From: an uncultured Paracoccaceae bacterium
GTDB lineage: Bacteria > Pseudomonadota > Alphaproteobacteria > Rhodobacterales > Rhodobacteraceae
Assembly: GCA_937927675.1 (NCBI GenBank)
Contig: CALBSG010000143.1
Location: 1-20,311 of the forward strand
Direction: 5' to 3'
Length of the DNA: 20,311 nt
The notes beneath the pieces are model-generated. The model did not search any database and was not told the DNA's origin. It saw only the letters and a list, made by a program, of their open reading frames with translations. This document shows positions 1 through 6,105 of the stretch, piece after piece (within the stretch, counting starts at the first letter, position 1; every line of letters starts with the position of its first letter). The position numbers and the translations under genes are program-made.

Positions 1-2
1 CG

Positions 3-293
3 ATTGGCAAGCCGGGCGAACCGGCCAAAGTCGGCCGCACTATCACCATTGAAATGAGTGATGCCATGCGTTTTACCCCATCCGCCCTGAAGGTAAGACA
101 AGGTGAGACCGTGCGTCTTGTGATCGTCAACAAGGGGCAGACTCGGCATGAGTTGAGTCTGGGAACTCAGAAAGAGCTTCAAGAACACCTTGAGTTGATG
201 CGCAAGTTTCCTGACATGGAGCATGACGAGCCCAACATTGCCAGCGTGGCACCGGGTGGCACGGGCGAGGTGGTGTGGCAGTTCACCAAAGCG
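3..293 (+). CDS. Cupredoxin-domain protein fragment, cut at both ends (probably a foreign piece)
   Basis: The frame is open from the first bases, so the true start lies outside the window. The encoded piece reads like a periplasmic blue-copper-type protein. It has a beta strand with MRFTPSALKVRQGETVRLVI, then NKGQTRHE with a His at the usual first copper-ligand position, then a Met/Glu-rich LMRKFPDMEHDEP insert and an APGGTGEVVWQFTKA strand. The family would continue with a Cys/His/Met ligand loop near the C-terminus. That loop is missing, because the frame runs straight into malonyl-CoA synthetase sequence at about 291. By hand count this stretch is about 56% GC, and near 50% between 121 and 240, which is lower than what follows. 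The domain identity is fairly sure. That it belongs to this chromosome is doubtful. Confidence 0.55.
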
Positions 294-1226
294 GACGTGC
301 TGCTGCATGCCCTGCCGATCTTTCACACCCACGGACTGTTTGTGGCATCGAACACGGCCTTCCTGACCGGGGGGCAGATGATCTTCTTGTCGGGCTTCGA
401 TCTTGAACAGGTGCTGGCCGCACTGCCACGGGCGACCGCGATGATGGGCGTGCCGACTTTTTACACCCGACTTTTGGACGATCCGCGTTTCACCCGCGAT
501 CTGGTGGCGCATATGCGGCTTTTCGTATCCGGGTCGGCGCCGCTGTTGGCGGAAACCCATCTGGCGTTTGAGGCGCGCACTGGCCATCGGATTCTGGAAC
601 GCTATGGCATGACGGAAACCAATATGAACACCTCGAACCCCTATGTCGGAGAGCGACGGGCGGGGACGGTGGGCTTTCCTTTGCCGGGGGTGGCGTTGCG
701 GATCATGGCGGATGGGGCCGAGGTCGCACCGGGCGCGGTTGGCGGGATCGAAGTGCGCGGGCCGAACGTCTTCTCGGGCTATTGGCAGATGCCCGAAAAG
801 ACGGCGGAGGAGTTGCGGCCCGATGGCTGGTTCATCACCGGCGATCTGGGGCGCGTGGATGCGGATGGTTATGTGCAGATCGTTGGGCGCGCCAAAGATC
901 TGGTCATCACCGGAGGATTCAACGTCTATCCGATCGAAATCGAGATGGTGCTCGATGAACAGTCCGGTGTTCTGGAAAGCGCTGTGATCGGCCTGCCGCA
1001 CCCCGATTTTGGCGAAGCTGTCTTTGCTGTTTTGGTGGCGCCGAAGGGGGTGACCTTGGATGTCGCGGTAGTCTTGGCGGGGCTGCGTGACCGGCTGGCC
1101 CGGTTTAAGCAGCCCAAGGCTGCCGTGGTGCTGGACGCCCTGCCGCGCAATGCCATGGGCAAGGTGCAAAAGGCCGAATTGCGCAAGACTTATGCGGCAT
1201 GGTTTGCCACAAAGGAAAATTCTTGA
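294..1226 (+). CDS. Malonyl-CoA synthetase (MatB), C-terminal part, N-terminus missing
   Basis: This is an ANL-superfamily acyl-CoA ligase that would make malonyl-CoA from malonate, ATP and CoA in the cytoplasm. Seen here are HALPIFHTHGLFVA, the adenylate-binding YGMTETNMNTSNPY (603 on), WFITGDLG, the hinge GRAKDLVITGGFNVYPIEIE (885 on) and the C-terminal PRNAMGKVQK with the catalytic Lys codon at 1161-1163. The TNMNTSNPY and HALPIFHTHG wording is what I associate with MatB rather than with acetyl- or fatty-acyl-CoA ligases. About 310 residues remain of an expected ~500. The N-terminal ~190, including the Ser/Thr/Gly-rich P-loop, are absent and replaced by a cupredoxin piece in the same frame. 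As it stands the product could not be a working ligase. The intact gene is probably normal in the organism. It ends in a pair of hairpins. Confidence 0.8.
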   Translation, partial: DVLLHALPIFHTHGLFVASNTAFLTGGQMIFLSGFDLEQVLAALPRATAMMGVPTFYTRLLDDPRFTRDLVAHMRLFVSGSAPLLAETHLAFEARTGHRILERYGMTETNMNTSNPYVGERRAGTVGFPLPGVALRIMADGAEVAPGAVGGIEVRGPNVFSGYWQMPEKTAEELRPDGWFITGDLGRVDADGYVQIVGRAKDLVITGGFNVYPIEIEMVLDEQSGVLESAVIGLPHPDFGEAVFAVLVAPKGVTLDVAVVLAGLRDRLARFKQPKAAVVLDALPRNAMGKVQKAELRKTYAAWFATKENS

Positions 1227-1256
1227 AGCAAGAATTTTAGGGGGCTTTCCGCCCCC
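1216..1256 (+). terminator. Tandem hairpins at the end of matB, probable terminator between convergent genes
   Basis: A perfect 10-bp inverted repeat, AAAATTCTTG at 1216-1225 and CAAGAATTTT at 1229-1238 with a 3-nt loop, spans the matB stop codon and ends in four T. It is followed at once by a second stem, GGGGGC (1240-1245), TTTCC loop, GCCCCC (1251-1256). No long T run follows the second stem. The structure fills most of the 44-bp gap before the convergent ArsR gene, so it may stop transcription from either side. Confidence 0.55.
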
Positions 1257-1270
1257 CTCGGGCTGAGTCC

Positions 1271-1630
1271 TCATCCCTCGAGGGTATTTTCGCCAAGATA
1301 AAGGTCGGGGTCGGTCAGTTCGGTTTCGAGGAATTGCTCGAAGGCGTCGAGGTCCACCGGGTCGAACTGGCCAAAGCCTTGCATCCACACAGATGCTGCG
1401 CGCAGGGCGTCGGGTTCCAGTTTGCACCAGATCACCCGGCCGCGCTTTTCGCGGCTGATGAGCCCGGCCTCGGCGAGGATGCCGAGGTGTTTCGAGATGG
1501 CGGCGAGGCTGATTTTGAAGGGTTCGGCCACATCGGTCACCGCCATGTCATCTTCCAACAGCATGGCCAAAATGGCCCGGCGTGTCGGGTCGGCCAGGGC
1601 GGCAAAGGTCATGTCAAGCGGATGCGGCAT
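1271..1630 (-). CDS. ArsR-family winged-helix transcriptional regulator
   Basis: The product is a small DNA-binding repressor of 119 residues. The helix-turn-helix is plain: FAALADPTRRAILAMLLEDD, then AVTDVAEPFKISLAAISKHLGILAEAGLISREKRGRVIWCKLEPDAL, with SLAAISKHLGIL as recognition helix and a beta-wing after it. No CxC metal-binding motif precedes the helix, so metal sensing is unlikely. It resembles the stand-alone ArsR/SmtB members with an extended C-terminal acidic tail. The frame is open back to 1798, but that extension (MSQYGESRAK...) has no homology look and runs through AT-rich promoter-like DNA. The Met at 1630, directly before the DPTRR helix, is the sensible start, though without a strong ribosome-binding site. 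The last codons (LGENTLEG) coincide with a possible dispersed repeat. It is convergent with matB and divergent from the F0 operon. Target unknown; autoregulation is likely. Confidence 0.85.
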   Translation of the reverse strand: MPHPLDMTFAALADPTRRAILAMLLEDDMAVTDVAEPFKISLAAISKHLGILAEAGLISREKRGRVIWCKLEPDALRAASVWMQGFGQFDPVDLDAFEQFLETELTDPDLYLGENTLEG

Positions 1631-1722
1631 GGAGCGACTATCGGGGGGCTGGGCGCAATCGTCAACCGGATGGTTGAATGACGAAAAGGCAAGGGGGAAG
1701 CGGTCAGGTTGGACTGCGGAAG

Positions 1723-1744
1723 CTTTGAATAACTTGAAAGTATA
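1723..1744 (-). promoter_or_regulatory. Candidate arsR promoter -10 and operator dyad
   Basis: On the minus strand TATACT (1744-1739) is a good -10 hexamer in an AT-rich patch. Overlapping its downstream side is an imperfect dyad, CTTTGAA (1723-1729), 4-nt spacer, TTGAAAG (1734-1740), matching at 6 of 7 positions per arm. ArsR-family proteins commonly bind such short AT-rich dyads across their own promoter. No convincing -35 was found and the leader to the chosen start would be about 100 nt. Confidence 0.35.
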
Positions 1745-1789
1745 TGTTTTACAGTGGGTTAGTCCTGTTTTTGCCCGGCTTTCGCCATA

Positions 1790-1818
1790 TTGACTCATGT
1801 CCTTTCGCCCGATAGGTC
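1790..1818 (+). promoter_or_regulatory. Candidate promoter of the F0 ATP synthase operon
   Basis: TTGACT at 1790-1795 matches the -35 consensus well. Two weak -10 choices follow, GATAGG (1811-1816, spacer 15) and TAGGTC (1813-1818, spacer 17). Transcription starting near 1824 would give a short leader into the purine-rich GAAGGGG ribosome-binding site before the atpI start at 1848. The placement suits an operon promoter, but the -10 is poor. Confidence 0.3.
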
Positions 1819-1847
1819 ATGGCCAACTTCCGAAGGGGCATTTTGCC

Positions 1848-2189
1848 ATGGTGACTGAGGCTGACCGCGCGCGACTTGCGGCGTTGGAAAAGCGGATCGC
1901 CGAGGCGAAGGGAGCGGTCAATCCGCCACCCAGCCCCAAGGAGGATCAGTATACGCAGGCGCAGTTGGCGTGGCGTATGGTGATCGAGCTTGTGGCCGGT
2001 CTTGCGATCGGTTTTGGCATCGGATTCGGGCTGGACCGGTTTTTGGGGACCATGCCGCTGTTTTTGGTGCTGTTCATCTTTGCGGGGCTCGCGGCGGGTG
2101 TGAAAACCATGCTGCGCTCAGCGAAGGAAGTCGAGATGAGACGGGCTGCCAAGGTGGCTGAAAAAGAGGATGACGGACGTGGCGACTGA
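1848..2189 (+). CDS. atpI: ATP synthase accessory protein AtpI
   Basis: A 113-residue inner-membrane protein encoded first in the F0 operon. The AtpI family assists assembly of the F0 c-ring and is not part of the final enzyme. The sequence has a charged, helical N-terminus (ADRARLAALEKRIAEAKG), a Pro-rich linker, and two membrane helices: MVIELVAGLAIGFGIGFGLD, then a short turn RFLGTMPLFL with VLFIFAGLAAGVKTML. A charged tail follows. This two-helix pattern with DRFLGTMP between them is typical of the alphaproteobacterial AtpI/F0F1 assembly protein. The frame is open to 1797, but the Met at 1848 has a GAAGGGG site about 10 nt upstream, and the earlier Met would lie inside the probable promoter. 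The 3' end overlaps atpB by 20 nt, which suggests translational coupling. Confidence 0.88.
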   Translation: MVTEADRARLAALEKRIAEAKGAVNPPPSPKEDQYTQAQLAWRMVIELVAGLAIGFGIGFGLDRFLGTMPLFLVLFIFAGLAAGVKTMLRSAKEVEMRRAAKVAEKEDDGRGD

Positions 2190-2970
2190 AGAAGCTGTTG
2201 AACACGGGGCGGAACAAGGGGCAGGTCTGGCTTTCCATCCGTTGGACCAGTTCAAGATCACCCGTCTGTTTGGCGAAGGCCCGATCGAGTGGTACACCCC
2301 CACCAATGCCACCCTGTGGATGGCGCTGGCCGTTGTTGCCATTATCGTGATCTTTGTGTTCGGCTCGAAAGGCCGCGCGTTGATCCCGTCGCGTTTGCAG
2401 TCGATCGGCGAAATGGCTTATGGCTTTGTCTATAAGATGGTCGAAGACGTGGCTGGCCATGATGGCGCCAAGTTCTTCCCGCTGATCATGACGCTGTTCC
2501 TGTTCATTCTGTCGGCCAACATGCTGGGCCTTTTGCCCGGTTCGTTCACGCCGACGAGCCATATCGCCGTCACCGCGATCCTTGGCTTTGGTTTCTTCAT
2601 CTTCGTCACGCTTCTGGGCTTTGCCAAGAACGGCGCGCATTTCCTCGGCCTGTTTTGGATGTCGGATGCGCCGTTGATCCTGCGCCCGATCATCGCGGTG
2701 ATCGAAGTGATTTCCTACTTCGTCCGTCCGGTCAGCCACTCGATCCGTCTTGCTGGCAACATCATGGCAGGCCACGCCGTCATGAAAGTGTTCGCGGCCT
2801 TTGCGCCCTTGGTCCTGATGTCGGCGATCGGCTATGTCGTGACCCCGGTTTCGATCCTGGCGATCACCGCGATCTACGCTCTCGAAGTTCTCGTGGCCTT
2901 CATTCAGGCCTACGTGTTCACCATTCTGGCCTGCGTCTATCTGAAAGACGCGCTCCACCCGGGGCACTGA
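2170..2970 (+). CDS. atpB: F0F1 ATP synthase subunit a
   Basis: Subunit a is the membrane stator that forms the two proton half-channels against the c-ring. The protein has about 266 residues, normal for alphaproteobacteria. The N-terminal FHPLDQF, WYTPTNATLWM, the long middle helices (FFPLIMTLFLFILSANMLGLLPG) and the diagnostic PVSHSIRLAGNIMAGH are visible. The essential Arg is residue 193, the IRLAGN arginine. The last helix, ALEVLVAFIQAYVFTILACVYL, has the expected polar Glu and Gln. The ATG at 2170 sits directly after AAAGAGG with no spacing. A GTG at 2179 lies 8 nt after AGAGGA and would give a product starting ATEEAVEHG, so the true start may be there. The gene overlaps the end of atpI and is followed after 49 nt by atpE. 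Confidence 0.95.
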   Translation: MTDVATEEAVEHGAEQGAGLAFHPLDQFKITRLFGEGPIEWYTPTNATLWMALAVVAIIVIFVFGSKGRALIPSRLQSIGEMAYGFVYKMVEDVAGHDGAKFFPLIMTLFLFILSANMLGLLPGSFTPTSHIAVTAILGFGFFIFVTLLGFAKNGAHFLGLFWMSDAPLILRPIIAVIEVISYFVRPVSHSIRLAGNIMAGHAVMKVFAAFAPLVLMSAIGYVVTPVSILAITAIYALEVLVAFIQAYVFTILACVYLKDALHPGH

Positions 2971-3019
2971 TCCGTAGGCCGGAACTCAAACTGACTATTC
3001 CATCGTAAGGAGAAGACAC

Positions 3020-3259
3020 ATGGAAATCGCAGCAGCAGCCGCAATGGGCAAATTCATCGGTGCCGGCCTTGCCGCCATCGGTTCGGGCGCAGCAGCCATC
3101 GGTGTTGGCAATGTCGCCGGCAACTTCCTGGCGGGCGCTCTGCGTAACCCGTCGGCAGCTGGTTCGCAAACCGCGACCCTCTTCATCGGTCTGGCCTTCG
3201 CCGAAGCTCTGGGGATCTTCTCGTTCCTCGTCGCGCTTCTGCTGATGTTCGCAGTCTGA
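3020..3259 (+). CDS. atpE: F0F1 ATP synthase subunit c
   Basis: This is the proteolipid that forms the rotating c-ring. It has 79 residues and two membrane helices joined by a polar loop. The first helix carries the Gly/Ala-rich GAGLAAIGSGAAAIGVGNVAGN packing motif. The loop is LRNPSA, where subunits gamma and epsilon contact the ring. The second helix, TLFIGLAFAEALGIFSFLVALLLMF, contains the proton-binding carboxylate Glu62. The extra polar Gln and Thr ligands of sodium-type rings are not evident, so proton coupling is expected. AAGGAGA, about 8 nt before the ATG, is a strong ribosome-binding site, fitting the need for many copies of this subunit. The downstream gap holds a striking set of hairpins. 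Confidence 0.97.
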   Translation: MEIAAAAAMGKFIGAGLAAIGSGAAAIGVGNVAGNFLAGALRNPSAAGSQTATLFIGLAFAEALGIFSFLVALLLMFAV

Positions 3260-3266
3260 TCTGACG

Positions 3267-3316
3267 CTCGCATCCTTACGGTCAGGGATGCGAGGCCATG
3301 ACGCCTTGCATCCCTG
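3267..3316 (+). promoter_or_regulatory. Mutually exclusive hairpins between atpE and atpX
   Basis: Three segments lie in the 90-nt gap. A is CTCGCATCC (3267-3275), B is 3283-3296 (CAGGGATGCGAGGC) and C is 3303-3316 (GCCTTGCATCCCTG). A pairs perfectly with the inner 9 nt of B (3286-3294). B also pairs with C over 14 positions, 13 Watson-Crick and one G.U, around a 6-nt loop. Only one can form at a time. No long T run follows, so this is better viewed as an mRNA processing, stability or attenuation element than as a plain terminator. Confidence 0.55.
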
Positions 3317-3349
3317 AATTTCCCAAAGGGTCCGACGGAGGACGAAGAT

Positions 3350-3895
3350 ATGACGACCGAAACCACCGTCACGGAAGTGGCGCATGGGGCGGCAGAAGCT
3401 TCGGGGGCAGGTATGCCTCAGTTGGACTTCTCGACCTTCCCGAACCAGATTTTCTGGCTTTTGGTCACGCTCGTCGTGATCTACTTTGTGCTGTCGCGCG
3501 TGGCGCTGCCGCGCATCGGCTCGGTTCTTGCTGAGCGGAAAGGCACAATCACCAATGACCTGGCTGCGGCTGAAGAGCTTAAGCAGAAGGCCGTCGGTGC
3601 TGAAAAGGCTTATAACGACGCGCTGGTTTCGGCCCGCGCAGAGGCGTCCAAAATCGTGGCAGCTGCTAAGGCGGACATCCAGAAGGATCTGGACAAGGCT
3701 TTGGCCAAGGCTGACGCCGAGATTGCCGCCAAGGCCGCGGAATCCGAGAAGCGCATCGCGGAAATCCGTGCCGGCGCGATGGAAGCCGTCACCGAAGTGG
3801 CGAAAGACACGGCGAAGGAATTGGTCACCGCTTTGGGTGGTCAGACCGATGCCCGGACTGTGACCGCTGCCGTGACCGCCGCGCTGAAAGGGTAA
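3350..3895 (+). CDS. atpX: F0F1 ATP synthase subunit b' (second peripheral-stalk subunit)
   Basis: This is one of the two non-identical b-type subunits used by photosynthetic and related alphaproteobacteria to build the peripheral stalk. The protein has 181 residues. An N-terminal ~30-residue low-complexity stretch precedes a single membrane helix at about residues 34-50 (IFWLLVTLVVIYFVLSRV). After LPRIGSVLAERKGTI comes a long Ala/Lys/Glu-rich coiled coil to the C-terminus. LDFSTFPNQIFWL is the usual b' entry to the membrane. The start has a GGAGG site 9 nt upstream. It sits between atpE and atpF as in the Rhodobacter atpIBEXF order. The atpX name follows that usage; other annotations call it atpF2 or atpG. 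Confidence 0.92.
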   Translation: MTTETTVTEVAHGAAEASGAGMPQLDFSTFPNQIFWLLVTLVVIYFVLSRVALPRIGSVLAERKGTITNDLAAAEELKQKAVGAEKAYNDALVSARAEASKIVAAAKADIQKDLDKALAKADAEIAAKAAESEKRIAEIRAGAMEAVTEVAKDTAKELVTALGGQTDARTVTAAVTAALKG

Positions 3896-3899
3896 GGCT

Positions 3900-4457
3900 A
3901 TGAAAAAACTGATCCTTCCCCTTCTGATGCTGACCGCCAGCCCGGCCTTTGCGTCGGGTGGTCCGTTCCTGTCGCTGCACAACACCAACTTTGTGGTGAT
4001 GATCTCGTTCCTGGTGTTCGTCGCCATCCTGCTCTGGGCCAAGGTTCCGGCCAAGATCGGTGCGATGCTGGATGCCCGTGCCGACCAGATCAAGGCAGAG
4101 CTTGCCGAGGCCAAGGCGCTGCGCGAAGAAGCCCGTGCTTTGCTGTCTTCTTATGAAAAGAAGCAGAAAGAAGTGCAGGAGCAATCCGAGCGCATCGTAG
4201 CTGCGGCCAAGGATGAAGCGCTGAACGCGGCCAAGCAGGCCAAAGAAGATCTGAAAGCTTCGATTGCCCGCCGTGTCGCGGCTGCCGAAGACCAGATCTC
4301 TAGCGCCGAGGCCAGCGCCTTGCGTCAGGTCCGTGAAAAGGCCGTGACCGTGGCCATCGCTGCCGCGACCGAGATTCTGGCCAAGCAGATCACTGCCGAG
4401 TCTGCCAGTGCTTCGATCGACGCTGCGATTGAACAGGTTGACGCAAAGCTGCACTAA
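3900..4457 (+). CDS. atpF: F0F1 ATP synthase subunit b
   Basis: The main peripheral-stalk subunit, 185 residues. It begins with a signal-peptide-like segment, MKKLILPLLMLTASPAFASGG, with a plausible AFA/S cleavage site; alphaproteobacterial b subunits often carry such a leader. The true membrane helix follows at about 30-48 (NFVVMISFLVFVAILLWAK), then VPAKIGAMLDARADQIKAEL and a long heptad-rich coiled coil (EAKALREEARALLSSYEKKQKEV...). The C-terminus is the helical part that would bind subunit delta. It starts 4 nt after the atpX stop, with its ribosome-binding site (GGGTAAGG) overlapping that stop, so the two should be co-translated. It is the last gene of the operon and is followed by a strong terminator. 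Confidence 0.94.
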   Translation: MKKLILPLLMLTASPAFASGGPFLSLHNTNFVVMISFLVFVAILLWAKVPAKIGAMLDARADQIKAELAEAKALREEARALLSSYEKKQKEVQEQSERIVAAAKDEALNAAKQAKEDLKASIARRVAAAEDQISSAEASALRQVREKAVTVAIAAATEILAKQITAESASASIDAAIEQVDAKLH

Positions 4458-4479
4458 GCCAGCCCAAAGCTTGAAAATG

Positions 4480-4504
4480 GCCCCGGTTTTCCGGGGCTTT
4501 TTTT
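4480..4504 (+). terminator. Rho-independent terminator of the F0 operon
   Basis: A perfect 7-bp stem, GCCCCGG (4480-4486), TTTT loop and CCGGGGC (4491-4497), is followed by seven T (4498-4504), 22 nt after the atpF stop. The stop codon of the convergent GntR-type gene lies in its T run. GAAAAT on the other side of the stem gives a weak U run on the opposite strand, so it may also serve the convergent gene. Confidence 0.93.
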
Positions 4505-5276
4505 ATGGCCGGTTCTTTTCGCGCTGCAGGCGCTGTTGGGCAACCGCATCGTTCTGTGCGGCCTTGATCTGGTCGGTCATGGATTGCTTGACGTAATCCA
4601 GATGGACCTCGACCGCCGCACGGGCGGCTCTTGGATCTCGCGTTTGAATGGCTGTATTGATCGCGCGATGTTGGTTCAACAGCATGTCGCGGGTCAGGCG
4701 GTTCTTGAACATCACTTGTCGATTGTAAAACACGCCCTGCCGCAACAGGTCATACATCGACCGCATCATGTGCAGCATGACGACATTGTGGCTGGCCTCG
4801 ATGATCGCCATGTGAAAGCTGGCGTCCAATGCCGCTTCGTCGCTCGGGTCGCGCTTTTGATGGGCGGCCTCCATCTTGCGAAAGACGGTAGCGATGACTT
4901 CCAGATCAATGCTGCTGCCGTATTGGGCGGCCCGTTCGGCTGCCAGTCCCTCCATGTCACGGCGGAAGGCGATATAGTCAAACACCGCCTCGTCATGGCT
5001 GGAAAATAGGTCAATCAGCGCTGGCGAAAAGGCAGAGCCCAGCACGCCATCGGCCACGAAGACCCCTGCGTTCGGTTTGGGCGTCAGCAGTCCGCGCTCT
5101 TGTAACTCGGCCACGGCCTCTCGCAGGCTGGGGCGCGAGACGCCAAGACGTTCGGCAAGGTCGCGCTCTGCCGGGAGACGTTCGCCGGGGCGCAAGATGC
5201 CCCGCAAAATCAAGAGCGTGATCTGATGCACGACCGTTTGCGAGAGCTTTTCGGTTTCGATCTTCTGGAACGGCAT
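4503..5276 (-). CDS. GntR-family (FadR/PdhR type, FCD domain) transcriptional regulator
   Basis: A 257-residue cytoplasmic DNA-binding protein. The N-terminal winged helix-turn-helix at about residues 8-75 shows VVHQITLLILRGILRPGERLPAERDLAERLGVSRPSLREAVAELQERGLL, a classic GntR signature. The C-terminal all-helical FCD domain has the usual metal- or ligand-pocket residues in DASFHMAI, NQHRAI and VEVHLDYV (one Asp and three His). FCD regulators typically sense small carboxylates such as pyruvate, lactate or sugar acids. No metabolic target lies next to it here, so the ligand cannot be named. The Met at 5276 is preferred over the one at 5327 because AAGGAGG lies about 7 nt before it. It converges on the F0 operon. 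Confidence 0.9.
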   Translation of the reverse strand: MPFQKIETEKLSQTVVHQITLLILRGILRPGERLPAERDLAERLGVSRPSLREAVAELQERGLLTPKPNAGVFVADGVLGSAFSPALIDLFSSHDEAVFDYIAFRRDMEGLAAERAAQYGSSIDLEVIATVFRKMEAAHQKRDPSDEAALDASFHMAIIEASHNVVMLHMMRSMYDLLRQGVFYNRQVMFKNRLTRDMLLNQHRAINTAIQTRDPRAARAAVEVHLDYVKQSMTDQIKAAQNDAVAQQRLQREKNRP

Positions 5277-5333
5277 GGCCCCCTCCTTGCTCGGGTGAAC
5301 ATAGGGCCGGTTGCGGTCAGCTTTCAATGAAGA

Positions 5334-5357
5334 AGGGCCGGAGTTTCCCCCGGCCCT
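5334..5357 (-). terminator. Terminator-like hairpin after the OmpA-family gene
   Basis: The 8-bp perfect arms AGGGCCGG (5334-5341) and CCGGCCCT (5350-5357) enclose an 8-nt loop. It lies 24 nt past the stop of the minus-strand lipoprotein gene and is followed on that strand by the T-rich TCTTCATT. This is a plausible rho-independent terminator with an interrupted T run. Confidence 0.6.
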
Positions 5358-5381
5358 GCCCCTGTTCTGCCCGCCCGCGGA

Positions 5382-6038
5382 TCAGCGCGTTGGGCGGATG
5401 ATGATTTCGACCCGGCGGTTTTGCGCACGGCCATAATCGGTCTGGTTCGAGGCAACAGGTGCATCCTCGCCCCGGCCATAGGTGGCAATCCGGCCCGAGG
5501 GCACGCCCGAGTTGCGCAGCACTTCGGCCACGGCCACGGCGCGGCGCTGCGACAGGTCTTGGTTGTAAGCGGCCCCGCCGACGTTATCGGTGTGGCCGAT
5601 CACCTCGATATTGGAGTTGGGATATTTCATCAGGCTGTTGGCAACGGCGCGCAGATCGCCGACCAGATTGCCCGACAGGTTGGCGCTGTCGGTGGCAAAC
5701 AGCAGGTCTTGCGGCATGTTCACAACCAGATAGTCGCCCATATTGGTGACCGAGATGTTCGACGACAACGAGCCGCGCAGTTCTGCCGCTTGCCGGTCAA
5801 GGTCCGAGCCGATGGCAGCGCCGGTTGCCGCGCCCACGGCCCCACCCAGCAGCGCGCCTTTCAACTCATCCCCATCGCCCGAAACGGCGATGCCTGCCGC
5901 AGCCCCCAGAAGCCCGCCCAGCACCGCGCCATTCTTTGAGCGGGCGTTCGGATCATTCGGATAGGCGTTGGGATCAACACAGGCCGACAGCGACAGTGCG
6001 CCCAAGGTGGCGAGAATCAGCGGGGTTTTGAAAGTCAT
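5382..6038 (-). CDS. OmpA-family outer-membrane lipoprotein with glycine-zipper region
   Basis: A 218-residue lipoprotein expected to be anchored in the outer membrane and to bind peptidoglycan. The start MTFKTPLILATLGALSLSAC gives a lipobox (LSAC) with the lipidated Cys at residue 20. TGAGG lies about 6 nt before this ATG, so the much longer open frame upstream is rejected. Residues ~38-80 are a glycine-zipper stretch (GAVLGGLLGAAAGIAVSG... GALLGGAVGAATGAAIGSDLD). The C-terminal OmpA/MotB-like domain follows, with VNMPQDLLFATDSANL, the diagnostic GHTDNVGGAAYNQDLSQRRA and YGRAQNRRVEIII. The layout matches the YiaD/Pal-like class that helps hold the envelope together. It is 67 nt downstream of the ada-like gene on the same strand but has its own terminator. 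Confidence 0.92.
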   Translation of the reverse strand: MTFKTPLILATLGALSLSACVDPNAYPNDPNARSKNGAVLGGLLGAAAGIAVSGDGDELKGALLGGAVGAATGAAIGSDLDRQAAELRGSLSSNISVTNMGDYLVVNMPQDLLFATDSANLSGNLVGDLRAVANSLMKYPNSNIEVIGHTDNVGGAAYNQDLSQRRAVAVAEVLRNSGVPSGRIATYGRGEDAPVASNQTDYGRAQNRRVEIIIRPTR

Positions 6039-6091
6039 GCTTTGCCTCATGCAAATGGGATCAGCGCGATGCGCCCATGCGTCTGACATAG

Positions 6092-6105
6092 CAGGCTTCC
6101 GCCTG
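6092..6105 (-). terminator. Short hairpin directly after the ada-like stop codon
   Basis: CAGGC and GCCTG (5 bp, TTCC/GGAA tetraloop) start at the base after the TAA of the minus-strand gene. No T run follows. A GGAA tetraloop makes it stable for its size, but it is too short to call a firm terminator. Confidence 0.3.

Noticed and set aside
54..1226. A genuine cupredoxin-malonyl-CoA synthetase fusion protein
   Set aside because: Both halves lack essential parts, the GC content differs, and the contig shows another sequencing artefact at its far end.
294..1226. MatB as dedicated malonyl-CoA supplier of the polyketide synthase
   Set aside because: It lies 12 kb away, beyond many unrelated housekeeping genes, and is broken here, so the shared substrate is not evidence of a link.
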